In this document: piece after piece, positions 25,732-33,847 of the stretch
How the letters are laid out: every line of letters begins with the position of its first letter
Position numbering within the stretch: the first letter of the stretch is position 1
Assembly: GCA_022825065.1 (NCBI GenBank)
Contig: JAJDYR010000024.1
Coordinates: forward strand, 62,001-126,000
Reading direction: 5' to 3'
From: a bacterium
GTDB taxonomy: Bacteria > UBA8248
Length of the DNA stretch: 64,000 nucleotides
Program-made: the position numbers and the translations under genes
The notes under the pieces: model-generated
What the model was told of the DNA's origin: nothing
Seen by the model: only the letters and a program-made list of their open reading frames with translations
Databases searched by the model: none

Positions 25732-26130
25732 ATGCCTTTTTATGAAATCGAAGGAATGAAGGAAAGCAACAGCAAGACGAATCCCAAAGTCAGGGCGAAA
25801 AGCGTTGCGGGTGAATTCATGAAGGTCGGTATAGTCACGAAGCCGGAGGGAGAGGGTCCTCCGCTGCACATGCACCCGAACGAAGAGCAGTTTACGCTGA
25901 TTCTGGATGGCAAGCTGCACTATATACTCGGGGAAGAAGACAAGATTGTTGAGCGTGGCGATTTGATCCACATTCCCAGGTTTACGAACCACAGGAGCCG
26001 GGCAGTCGATGGGGAAGCCACTTTCTTCACCGTGAAGTTTCCGGCTGGAACGGGGGAACTGGATGAGGATTACAATTTGGCGCAAGGAGCCGAGGAAGCA
26101 GAGAAAAAATATCCCGGGGACTCGGCATAA
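25732..26130 (+). CDS. Cupin domain protein
   Basis: A 132-residue single-cupin protein. Metal motif 1 is GPPLHMHPNEEQFTLILDGKLHYILG (HxHx4E), motif 2 is GDLIHIPRFTNHRSRAVDGEATFFTVK. Both carry the expected His. The start is ATG 25732 with GGAGAGG upstream; the longer frame to 25501 overlaps the dehydrogenase out of register and is a shadow. It lies between the Gfo/Idh and MaoC genes in the operon. The substrate is unknown. Confidence 0.82.
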   Translation: MPFYEIEGMKESNSKTNPKVRAKSVAGEFMKVGIVTKPEGEGPPLHMHPNEEQFTLILDGKLHYILGEEDKIVERGDLIHIPRFTNHRSRAVDGEATFFTVKFPAGTGELDEDYNLAQGAEEAEKKYPGDSA

Positions 26131-26154
26131 CATGGAATTTCAAGGTTGAATTTG

Positions 26155-26613
26155 ATGAGAGAAAAATATTTTGAGGATTTCAGGGTCGGGGAGAAGTTTC
26201 ATACGAAAGAGAAAACGCTCTCGACCGAAGAAATCATAGAATTTGCCGAGTTGTACGACCCGCAGCCGTTCCATATCGATGAGAGCGCAGCGGCCGAGTC
26301 TCCATATGGCGGCATCATCGCCAGTGGGTTCCATACGATAGGGACCTCGTTTCGTCTGTTTCTTGATACGGGCGTTATCGGGACCACGGGGATGGGATCG
26401 CCCGGCATGGATTCCATCCGCTGGATAAAGCCCGTTCGTCCCGGAGACACATTGCGGGTCGAAGCGGAAGTCATCGAGACGAGAGCGTCCCGCTCGGAAG
26501 CTGGACGAGGAATTGTCCTCATGGAATTCAGGACATACAACCAGGAAAACGAACTGGTGCTCTCGATGCGGTCCGTGAATTTGGTGCGCAGGCGGGATAG
26601 CGGAAATATCTAG
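26155..26613 (+). CDS. MaoC-like (R)-hydratase/dehydratase
   Basis: A 152-residue hot-dog fold protein. FAELYDPQPFHIDESAAAESPYGGIIASGFHTIGTSFRL matches the MaoC/hydratase-2 motif, with catalytic Asp (DPQPFHID) and His. VRPGDTLRVEAEVIETRAS is also typical. The ATG at 26155 is preferred to TTG 26146 because of the AAGG nine bases before it. It is the last gene of the run that begins at 21231; its presence suggests beta-oxidation-like hydration of an enoyl intermediate. Confidence 0.88.
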   Translation: MREKYFEDFRVGEKFHTKEKTLSTEEIIEFAELYDPQPFHIDESAAAESPYGGIIASGFHTIGTSFRLFLDTGVIGTTGMGSPGMDSIRWIKPVRPGDTLRVEAEVIETRASRSEAGRGIVLMEFRTYNQENELVLSMRSVNLVRRRDSGNI

Positions 26614-26749
26614 GCAAAAGGCATGTGGCGCTTTCGAAAATGACGCTAGCGATTAAGGAAATGAGAAAACCTTTCCGAATCGACCGTCTATGCTATGAAT
26701 GGAAGCTGTTGATGCTCTTCACCTCAGAGGTGCTCAAAATCCGCGATTT

Positions 26750-27403
26750 CTAGTGGTGAGCATGCGTCATCGCCGCCATGATCGCTTGTTCGATTTCCTG
26801 AATTGCTCCACTGACTTCACGTCCGATGAGATCCAGCTTCCGAATCTGATCGATACGAGGGCGGATGCGATTGATCTCCCTGTCGGAAAACACGTCGCGC
26901 AGAATATTGCATGCATCGGCAAGACAGATAATTGCGACATCTTTGGGATCCGGGGTTTCATCCGAAAGTAACACGCCCGTGATGCGCAGCTTCACTTCAC
27001 GCTCGGCGCGGCCGTCTATTGTCGGGTATCTCCGCGCCCGGAAGACCCAAAGAAACTTTTCCTCCTGGGATTCTAAAATGCCGGTATCGACCAAGCTGGT
27101 GAGTGACTGCTCGCGGATTTCACCGGCCTCCCGGGAGATCGTTTCAATCCAGGCCTTCGTATCCTTGGTTTCGTCGGAAGACGTGATATTTTCGAGAATC
27201 CGGTCATGCGGCGAGTGACCAATCGGCGTTTTGTCCAGAACCATCAACTGGTTGGGGTCGGTGTCGATGCGGTTTGCAAACGCCAGATCCATGAGAACGG
27301 CGCCCGCGAGCACATATCCCATCGTGCTTTCGCGGATGGGGAGGAACGAGCCTTTTTCGTCATCCAGCATCAGCAACAGGATTTCATCGACAAATGTCAG
27401 CAT
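26750..27403 (-). CDS. GPP34 (GOLPH3/VPS74-like) family protein
   Basis: A 217-residue protein. The N-terminus MLTFVDEILLLMLDDEKGSFLP and the following AGAVLMDLAFANRIDTD match the GPP34 fold. Eukaryotic members (GOLPH3/Vps74) bind phosphatidylinositol-4-phosphate. ADACNILRDVFSDREINR near residue 165 is the helical segment present in bacterial members. It is 11 bases downstream of a STAS-domain gene in the same direction, so the two are one operon. Bacterial GPP34 proteins are best known from actinobacteria and their ligand is not settled. Confidence 0.85.
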   Translation of the reverse strand: MLTFVDEILLLMLDDEKGSFLPIRESTMGYVLAGAVLMDLAFANRIDTDPNQLMVLDKTPIGHSPHDRILENITSSDETKDTKAWIETISREAGEIREQSLTSLVDTGILESQEEKFLWVFRARRYPTIDGRAEREVKLRITGVLLSDETPDPKDVAIICLADACNILRDVFSDREINRIRPRIDQIRKLDLIGREVSGAIQEIEQAIMAAMTHAHH

Positions 27404-27414
27404 GGAGCGCTCCT

Positions 27415-27753
27415 TTATGAAGCAGCCGCGAGGGCTGCCTCACGAGTGTCGTGGCAATCGATTACGGTATGGAAACCGCTGGTTTCTATTACTGACTTGC
27501 AATCGGGTTGTAACGAGCAGATCATCAAATTGCCTCCGTTTTGCTGGCATTTTCTCGCGCCTGTGAGAAATATGCGCAGACCGGCGCTGCTGACATATGT
27601 CATTCCTGCGCAATCGAGTAGAACCTGGGCATCACCACGATCGACGATTTCCGAAATCCGGTTTTCCAGTTCCGGTGCAGTGAGACCGTCGACGCGCCCT
27701 TCAATCGCAACGATGACAACAGAATCCGCTTTTTCTTCCCCGATGTTCATCAT
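27415..27753 (-). CDS. STAS-domain anti-sigma factor antagonist-like protein
   Basis: A 112-residue single STAS domain. VIVAIEGRVDGLTAPELENRI and LLDCAGMTYVSSAGLRIFLTGARKC are diagnostic; the SSAGLR Ser is the residue phosphorylated in SpoIIAA-type proteins. I chose ATG 27753 (AAGGAGA about 11 bases upstream) over ATG 27801. No partner kinase or phosphatase is in the window. It pairs with the GPP34 gene (11-base gap), which is an unusual neighbour. Confidence 0.85.
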   Translation of the reverse strand: MMNIGEEKADSVVIVAIEGRVDGLTAPELENRISEIVDRGDAQVLLDCAGMTYVSSAGLRIFLTGARKCQQNGGNLMICSLQPDCKSVIETSGFHTVIDCHDTREAALAAAS

Positions 27754-27922
27754 GTCGTGGAGTTCTCCTTGATGGAGGGGCAACTTAGTAATTTCATTCA
27801 AATGTATCCCAAGGTTTGACCTTCCGCAACTGGTTTTTTGCTCTTCCAGACCAGCGCGCGATTTTAAAACATGGAAATGAATAGTTGATTCCAGAGGTGT
27901 TTCATGGAACTGCCAAGCTGCC

Positions 27923-28819
27923 TTATCCGTTGAAAATCAGAGTAACCGTGCCAGTAAAAATTGCGATCGCGCCAGCCACGACGCGCCAGTTCATTCTCTC
28001 TTCCGACTGAAGAAAAGCCCATGAAATCGCGATGGCGAACAAAGGCCTTGATTGGGAGATAGGGAAGGAATAGACGACGGGCGCGTTCGCCAGCGCAAGA
28101 TACAAAAACGTGACGCCAAGGCTTGCGGACAGGCCGGCCAGAACGAGAAACCCCCAATTGCTCGGGGTCCAGCTTTTGATTGCGCTTATTTTTCCTTTGC
28201 GGCAGAGCAAAGGCAAAAAAGCCGCTACCGCGAAAATGTTGGAATAAAAGTTCGCCTCGTTAGCGGAGCTGAAGAACCCCACCGCTGGTCGCACAAGCAC
28301 TGCCGCTGCTCCGAAGGCCAGCGCGCAGCCGAGAGCCAGTCCCATTCCGATATACAGGTTTTTGGGGGATTCACCCCCCTGGTGATTGGGATGACTCCTG
28401 GCGATGAAGAGGTAGCCGCCAAACACGAGCAGGGCGCCTAGCCCGATAGTGACTGTGAGCGCTTCTCCCAGCAAGACGACGCCGAAGAATACGGCGAATA
28501 TCATATTCGTCGCGACGATGGTGCTTGTGCGAGCAGACCCGATGTGCTGCGTGGCAGCGAAGAGCATGGTGCGTGCAACGCAGACTCTGAAAATCCCTGC
28601 GACGGCGATGAAAAGAAGAGGCCAGCCGAAGCCCGGCCAGGGGTCCGAAAAATCTCCCCATATAACGGAGACGGTCCACAGAACGGGGAGACCGATAATG
28701 GCGGTGAAGGCCGTTCCGGTGATGGGGTCTATGCCCCGGATCGCGAAGCGTCCGAAGATATCCCTTAGCGCAAGCAGAACTGCTGATATGAGGGCGTATA
28801 CGGCGGCTGTCTCAAACAC
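27923..28819 (-). CDS. EamA/DMT family transporter
   Basis: A 298-residue membrane protein with about ten hydrophobic segments in two five-helix halves, as expected for EamA drug/metabolite transporters. Segments such as VYALISAVLLALRDIFG, LVLAGLSASLGVTFLYLALA and SFPISQSRPLFAIAISWAFL are characteristic, the last being the EamA repeat end. The substrate is unknown. It is on the minus strand just upstream of the STAS/GPP34 pair (122-base gap) and probably separate. Confidence 0.9.
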   Translation of the reverse strand: MFETAAVYALISAVLLALRDIFGRFAIRGIDPITGTAFTAIIGLPVLWTVSVIWGDFSDPWPGFGWPLLFIAVAGIFRVCVARTMLFAATQHIGSARTSTIVATNMIFAVFFGVVLLGEALTVTIGLGALLVFGGYLFIARSHPNHQGGESPKNLYIGMGLALGCALAFGAAAVLVRPAVGFFSSANEANFYSNIFAVAAFLPLLCRKGKISAIKSWTPSNWGFLVLAGLSASLGVTFLYLALANAPVVYSFPISQSRPLFAIAISWAFLQSEERMNWRVVAGAIAIFTGTVTLIFNG

Positions 28820-28871
28820 CCTTCGATTATAGAGAAGTATACGAGCCCATCAAGGCGCTTTGACCTGAGCG

Positions 28872-29846
28872 CTAAATGCTCAGCGCAGGAGAAGGGGGCT
28901 GCGCGCGTTCGAGGATGAAGTCGGCCATCAGCGGCCAGGGGTCGAAGCCGATCATATTTTGCGCATCGTCCACGAAATTCGAGAGCGCATTGATGTCGTA
29001 ATAATAGATTTCCCCATCTTTATCGCTGACCAGATATTCGATGCCGCCGACCTCTATGCCCGCTGTTTGCATGATTTTCTCGACCGTGTCGATTACCTCT
29101 CGCGGTGGCGTGACCTTCTCAATCAAGGCGTTTCTGCCGTTTACCCCGCACGCGACCTCCTCGTTGCGGCGGCAGTAACTGCCCGGGCATAGGTTAAATG
29201 AATTCGGGTCCACCAAGGCCAATTGGATCGCATATAGAAACTTGCTGTTCAAAACCTCGACACGGACAATTTGTTCTCCACGGGGCGGGATGTATTCTTG
29301 CACGAGCACTACATTGTCGATGCCGAAGTCAATACTCGCTTCATCCGCTGCTCTCTGGAGTTCTTCAGGCGTATCGTACTTTTGTATGCCAGCGCCGCTT
29401 CCGCCAATGTTCGCTTTTGTAATAACAGGGAAACTCAATCCCTGGGCTGCTGCAGGAGCTTGTGAGGGATGATTGATCACCCGTGACCTCGGATGATTGA
29501 CGCCCAAATTCTTGAGCAAACGGGTTTGCCGCACTTTTGAGAATTCATGGAGATAGGCCTCATAACCGTTGATCACGTTGGCGCCAATCGCTTTGAGGTG
29601 CGCGCAATATTCCAGCGTGTAGGGAATCGCATGTGTATGCCCGCGCGCCCATGCGGATGGACTCATGCGGTTCACAATCACAGAATAAGGCGATTCGGTT
29701 TCCGTAGGGTCGAAGCGATGGTTGTAGGCTTTTATTTTTTTATATGCCACATCTCGCCTGTCGAGTTCAGCGAAAAGCTTTTTGAACCACTCAGGGTGTT
29801 CATAATAAATGGCGATAGGGCGGGCAGAGCCGTTTTGGCCACTCAT
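28872..29846 (-). CDS. ATP-grasp protein (RimK-like)
   Basis: A 324-residue ATP-grasp enzyme. Signs are the Gly-rich P-loop region KANIGGSGAGIQKYDTPEEL (about residue 145), VLVQEYIPPRGEQIVRVEVL, and C-terminal metal ligands GGIEYLVSDKDGEIYYYDINALSNF (E and N of the DxNxxxxF block). The N-terminal region (5-110) is an uncharacterised pre-ATP-grasp domain. It overlaps the CbiX gene by 4 bases, so it is the last gene of the sulfite operon. What it ligates is unknown; a link to sulfur or siroheme metabolism is inferred from the operon alone. Confidence 0.82.
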   Translation of the reverse strand: MSGQNGSARPIAIYYEHPEWFKKLFAELDRRDVAYKKIKAYNHRFDPTETESPYSVIVNRMSPSAWARGHTHAIPYTLEYCAHLKAIGANVINGYEAYLHEFSKVRQTRLLKNLGVNHPRSRVINHPSQAPAAAQGLSFPVITKANIGGSGAGIQKYDTPEELQRAADEASIDFGIDNVVLVQEYIPPRGEQIVRVEVLNSKFLYAIQLALVDPNSFNLCPGSYCRRNEEVACGVNGRNALIEKVTPPREVIDTVEKIMQTAGIEVGGIEYLVSDKDGEIYYYDINALSNFVDDAQNMIGFDPWPLMADFILERAQPPSPALSI

Positions 29847-30295
29847 GAGAGCACATTCTCCTCGAATTTTAGGGTATCGAGTACTTGCTGGATTCGTTCA
29901 TCGACGATCTCGATCATCTTGGGATGGAAGCCGAGATGCGGGCCCAAAATGACGTCGATATCCGGATATTTCCTCCGGCCTTCATTGATGAAGACGGGCA
30001 AGTCCACTTTCACGTGATTGCCCCTGAAAAGAAAGTAAGGGATGACGATGATTCTCTCAGCCCCTTTCGCTACGCACAAGTCGATTCCCTCTGGGATGGA
30101 GGGGTAACTGATCTCCAGGAAAGAGGCTTTCAATATGCGATGCGGCCATGCTTTTTGAAAATGATCCACGACGAGGAACAGCGCTTCGTTGGCGTTTTGT
30201 GCGCGACTGCCGTGACCGATGAGCAAGACAGCAGTTTTTACCTGGTCCTCGGGCGTATCGTCCAGAAATTCCAATTGTTTTTCTAGGCCAGGCAT
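29843..30295 (-). CDS. CbiX/SirB-like sirohydrochlorin ferrochelatase
   Basis: A 150-residue single-domain chelatase. The motif VKTAVLLIGHGSRAQNANEALF has the catalytic His of GHGSR; IIVIPYFLFRGNHVKVDLP has the second conserved His (FRGNHV). It inserts Fe2+ (or Co2+) into sirohydrochlorin. The size fits a small CbiX, which acts as a dimer. It overlaps the sulfite reductase gene by 13 bases and the ATP-grasp gene by 4. With CobA upstream it supplies siroheme for the reductase next to it. Confidence 0.9.
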   Translation of the reverse strand: MPGLEKQLEFLDDTPEDQVKTAVLLIGHGSRAQNANEALFLVVDHFQKAWPHRILKASFLEISYPSIPEGIDLCVAKGAERIIVIPYFLFRGNHVKVDLPVFINEGRRKYPDIDVILGPHLGFHPKMIEIVDERIQQVLDTLKFEENVLS

Positions 30296-32085
30296 TCGCC
30301 TTCTCCTCTTTCCAGTACGTATTGCCTGTCCTGACTCCAGTCGATGAACAAATCAGAATCGGGCTCGTCATTGAACTGACCGGCAAGGTGAAACTCCTGC
30401 AGCAAATCTTCAAAGGACGCGCTGCCGACACGATCCAAAAACTCGTTGAACCGCTCGCCCTCGCTTCTGTTTTCCTGGTAGTGGGACAACATTTTCTTGA
30501 GCGCAGCGGGAACGCGCTTTGCCGGAATCCGAACCTGGATGCGTTTGCCGATGCGGACTTCTCCGTCGGTGCCATCGTATTGACCGCCGAGGAAAATTTC
30601 ATAAGCGGGCAGCATCACGCCGTTCGCTTTGAGTGTTCCCCCGTGAAAGCCGATGTTGGCGATGTGGTGTTGTCCGCAAGAATTCGGGCAACCGCTCATC
30701 TTGATGTGCATCTCCCGCGTGAGAGGATCCTGATCAATCTCATGAAGTGTTTCACGAATGGCGTTAGCCAGGCCCATAGAGGAGGTGATGCCGAGTTTGC
30801 ATGAATCCGTTCCCGGGCAGGAAACCACGTCGGATATCTCTCTGGCCCCTTTTTCGGCGAGCCCGATTCTTTGAAGCTCTTTCCAGAGGGGGTAAAGTTC
30901 GCCTTCGCGCACCCACCTGAGCACGAGGTTTTGCTCGAAACTCGTCCTTGCGCGCCCTCTCGCAAAACGCCGGGTAAGGTCGGCCAGGGCGAAGAACTGG
31001 TCCGTATGGATGTTCCCCAACGGGAGTTTCACATCGACGGCGAAGTAGCCTTCTTGCCTCTGAGCGGTGACGTTCGTTTTTCTCCACGCGTGATAATCCG
31101 CAGCGTCGCCATTCGGGCTGGCTCCCGCCCCGTTCAGGGTATTCAAGACGGGTGGAGCGTCGGTTTCTTCGTCGTCTTTCCAAAGATAAGGTTCGGGACT
31201 GACGGGATCTTTCGCCCAGTCCTTTTTGAGTTCTTCCTCAACGCGTTCTCGCAGCCCGTCTATCCCTATCCAGCTTACGAGGAACTTGATGCGCGCCTTG
31301 AAGCGGGATTTTCGAAGTTCAGCAGCCTGGTCGAAAACCCGGATGAGGGCTTCACTCACTCTCAGGAAATCGGACACCGGAACGAACTCGTAAAGCACCT
31401 CGGCAGTACGCGCGAAAGTAGCGAGTCCGCCTCCGACGAGCATCTTGAAACCATGCACGGGAGTTCCTTCCATCTCCTTGATAACGGGGATGAAACCGAT
31501 GTCATGAATTCCGCCGACCACGCAGTCCGAAGCGCAACTGGAAAACGCCACCTTGAATTTGCGCGGCAGGTCCTGGGTGAAATCTTTGCGGACGAAGTAA
31601 CGTGCGAATGCGCCTGCATAGGGCGTAGCGTCGAAAACCTGGTCCTTGCAAACGCCCGCATAGGGACAACCGGTGACGTTTCTCACGCAATTTCCACATG
31701 CTTCCCGTGTGGTAAGTCCCACTTCACCCAGAAGCCTCAGGACATCGGCGGACTGGTCGAGAGGAACGAAATGAAACTGCACGTTTTCCCGTGTCGTCAC
31801 ATGGCCTTTCCCCAACGGCACGTAATCACGCGATACGCGCCCCAGGGCTTCGAGTTGGGAAGCGCTCAGACCGCCGAAAGGAATTTTCACGCGCACCATC
31901 TGTGCGTCCGCCTGACGCTGGCCATATACGCCGCGCCTTAAGCGATAGGGGAGAAACTCGCTGTTATCGAGTTCCCCGTTTCGGAATCTGGTGGCTTGTG
32001 TTTCAAAATCATCGAATTCTTCGGGAATCACCGGAATAACGCCTGTTTCCCGAGACAATGGTTTTCGTGATTCTTCGTGCATCAC
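30283..32085 (-). CDS. Nitrite/sulfite reductase, siroheme type
   Basis: A 600-residue siroheme and [4Fe-4S] reductase with two ferredoxin-like halves. The cluster/siroheme Cys ligands are seen in the second half: VVSCPGTDSCKLGITSSMG (C-x5-C) and KMSGCPNSCGQHHIANIG (C-x3-C). Residues like RRGVYGQRQADAQMVRVKIPFGGLSASQLE mark the first half. Sulfite (to sulfide) rather than nitrite is suggested by the DUF4202 gene across the divergent promoter. The NirA/CysI ambiguity is real without a tree. It is the second gene of the siroheme operon. Confidence 0.88.
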   Translation of the reverse strand: MMHEESRKPLSRETGVIPVIPEEFDDFETQATRFRNGELDNSEFLPYRLRRGVYGQRQADAQMVRVKIPFGGLSASQLEALGRVSRDYVPLGKGHVTTRENVQFHFVPLDQSADVLRLLGEVGLTTREACGNCVRNVTGCPYAGVCKDQVFDATPYAGAFARYFVRKDFTQDLPRKFKVAFSSCASDCVVGGIHDIGFIPVIKEMEGTPVHGFKMLVGGGLATFARTAEVLYEFVPVSDFLRVSEALIRVFDQAAELRKSRFKARIKFLVSWIGIDGLRERVEEELKKDWAKDPVSPEPYLWKDDEETDAPPVLNTLNGAGASPNGDAADYHAWRKTNVTAQRQEGYFAVDVKLPLGNIHTDQFFALADLTRRFARGRARTSFEQNLVLRWVREGELYPLWKELQRIGLAEKGAREISDVVSCPGTDSCKLGITSSMGLANAIRETLHEIDQDPLTREMHIKMSGCPNSCGQHHIANIGFHGGTLKANGVMLPAYEIFLGGQYDGTDGEVRIGKRIQVRIPAKRVPAALKKMLSHYQENRSEGERFNEFLDRVGSASFEDLLQEFHLAGQFNDEPDSDLFIDWSQDRQYVLERGEGECLA

Positions 32086-32132
32086 TTGCTCCTTACGTGA
32101 ACGGCTACGTACATGTTGGATAATGAATTATG

Positions 32133-32148
32133 GTCCGGGCTAAAGCCC
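32133..32148. terminator. Hairpin between cobA and the reductase gene
   Basis: CCGGGC-TAAA-GCCCGG sits in the 68-base gap between cobA and the reductase gene. There is no T-tract on the minus strand, so it may be an mRNA stabiliser or partial attenuator rather than a full terminator. Confidence 0.4.
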
Positions 32149-32153
32149 GGCAT

Positions 32154-32963
32154 TTACGAAATGACTTTGCTCAGGGGGTCTTCCGTGGAACAGCGCCAGG
32201 AGATCTCTTGACTCTCGTCGGCCTCGAACCAAACGAGGTCTTCAAGGCCGGCGACGGGTCCGACGAGAAAAACAGCGGGGGGAGATATTTCTTCACGTTG
32301 CGCGAGACTGGATGCTTCTTCCAAAGAGCATCGGTAGGCCAACTGCCTGTTTGTGGTTCCATTTTCAATGATGGCGGCGGGCGTGTCTTTCGACATGCCG
32401 TTTTCCATCAAAGCGGATGATATGCGTCCGATGGAGCGCGTGCCCATGAGGAAAACAAGCGTCCCCCTGTTCTTCGCCAGGTGCGCGTAATCCACTTGCG
32501 TTTCTGGTTTTCCGGGGTCTTCATGTGCAGTTACGACCGTGAACGACGAGGCGAGCTTTCGGTGTGTGACGGGTATTCCGGCATAGGCGGGCACAGCTAA
32601 AGCGGAACTGATGCCTGGTATGATTTCAAAATCAATACCGGCTTCTGCCAGTGCCTGCGCTTCCTCGCCGCCACGACCGAACACGAAAGGGTCCCCGCCT
32701 TTTAGACGCACCACTTGATAACCGCGATGAGCGAAATGGATTAGAGCTGCGTTGATGTCATCTTGGCTCATGGTGTGTCGACCGCTGGATTTTCCCGCAT
32801 TGATGAGTTGGCAGTTTTCCGGGCAAAGCTCAAGAACTTCGGGGTTCACGAGACGGTCGTAAACCACCAAGTCTGCGTTTGAAAGAGCTTTCACTGCCTT
32901 GAGTGTAAGCAAGTCCGGATCTCCAGGGCCTGCTCCCACAATCTGAACTTTTCCTTGATACAT
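32154..32963 (-). CDS. cobA: Uroporphyrinogen-III C-methyltransferase (SUMT)
   Basis: A 269-residue single-domain methyltransferase that makes precorrin-2, the precursor of siroheme. The family motifs are VQIVGAGPGDPDLLTLKAVKAL (residues 6-27), VVRLKGGDPFVFGRGGEEAQAL (about 78-100), IPGISSALAVPAYAGIPVTHR and GTLVFLMGTRSIG. This is CobA, not CysG, because the CysG dehydrogenase/chelatase half is absent; CbiX two genes on provides the chelatase. It is the first gene of the operon behind the promoter and operator at 33002-33059. Confidence 0.96.
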   Translation of the reverse strand: MYQGKVQIVGAGPGDPDLLTLKAVKALSNADLVVYDRLVNPEVLELCPENCQLINAGKSSGRHTMSQDDINAALIHFAHRGYQVVRLKGGDPFVFGRGGEEAQALAEAGIDFEIIPGISSALAVPAYAGIPVTHRKLASSFTVVTAHEDPGKPETQVDYAHLAKNRGTLVFLMGTRSIGRISSALMENGMSKDTPAAIIENGTTNRQLAYRCSLEEASSLAQREEISPPAVFLVGPVAGLEDLVWFEADESQEISWRCSTEDPLSKVIS

Positions 32964-33001
32964 GTAGAGATTCCCGTATAAAAATCAATTTTTCTTTTTA
33001 T

Positions 33002-33059
33002 TGTTAAGTAAAACACTTAACATTTTCCGAAAAATATTTTACTCTCCCGCTTTTGTCAA
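33002..33059 (-). promoter_or_regulatory. Promoter and palindromic operator of the sulfite/siroheme operon
   Basis: On the minus strand TTGACA (33054-33059) and TATTTT (33031-33036) are exactly 17 bases apart. Immediately downstream, over the start of transcription, lies a perfect inverted repeat TGTTAAGT-N5-ACTTAACA (33002-33022). A repressor here would block initiation. The palindrome is of the type bound by small winged-helix regulators such as Rrf2 proteins; which one is unknown. Confidence 0.75.
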
Positions 33060-33139
33060 CCCAAGCAAGCGTTTATTCTTGAGTTATCTTGTCTGGAGTG
33101 ATTCTGATGATGCTTATTGCAACCGAGAAGGTGTAGATC

Positions 33140-33739
33140 ATGAGTGAAGATCCCAAACGTCTTGAAGATGCTCTGCGTCTCATCGATGAAGCGAATTCCG
33201 AGGATCCGAATACCGAGAGTTTCGAGGGCGAGGATTACCCCAAAGAGCTTTTGTATTCGATGAGAATGACGAGATGGCTCGAAACCATCGAGCCGCAAGC
33301 CTCGGAGGCCCTTCGGCTGGCTGTTCGGAGCCAGCATATACGCAGATGGGAGATTCCTCGCTCGGATTACCCGCTGGGTCGCAAGGGATATCACCAATGG
33401 CGGACCCGCCTTTATGACTATCATGGGGAGAAAGCCGCCGAGATTCTTGAGAAGGTGGGTTACGATGAGGAAACGATAGCCCGGGTGCGGAAGATGTTGA
33501 AAAAACAGGGCTTGAAATCAAACCCGGAAACCCGGACGCTTGAGGATGTCGCCTGTCTGGTGTTTCTGGAGAGCTATTTCTGGGATTTCTCACGGCTTCA
33601 TGATGAGGAGAAAATCATCGGCATCTTGCGGAAAACCTGGGTAAAAATGTCCGCGCGCGGGCAGGAGGCCGCCCGGGAGCTTTCGTTGAATGCGGGCGCT
33701 GAGGCGCTGTTGAACAAGGCGCTCACGCTGGAAAATTAG
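33140..33739 (+). CDS. DUF4202 family protein
   Basis: A 199-residue cytosolic protein. Family-typical stretches are LRLIDEANSEDPNTE, LYSMRMTRWLE, ALRLAVRSQHIRRWEIPRSDYPLGRKGYHQWR and LEDVACLVFLESYF. The conserved HIxRW and ED residues resemble an HD-like helical metal site, but no activity is established. DUF4202 genes are known to neighbour sulfur-assimilation genes; here it is divergent from the sulfite reductase operon, 177 bases from cobA. AAGGTG precedes the ATG. Confidence 0.85.
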   Translation: MSEDPKRLEDALRLIDEANSEDPNTESFEGEDYPKELLYSMRMTRWLETIEPQASEALRLAVRSQHIRRWEIPRSDYPLGRKGYHQWRTRLYDYHGEKAAEILEKVGYDEETIARVRKMLKKQGLKSNPETRTLEDVACLVFLESYFWDFSRLHDEEKIIGILRKTWVKMSARGQEAARELSLNAGAEALLNKALTLEN

Positions 33740-33847
33740 CGGAATTCGGCTGTTTTCAAAAGATTTTGCGCTGCTTTTTCATCTGTGTTCTTGTGGTGTA
33801 TGATTGGCGCGCAATGTTTCTTTATGGTTCATCTTGAGGAGAAAATC

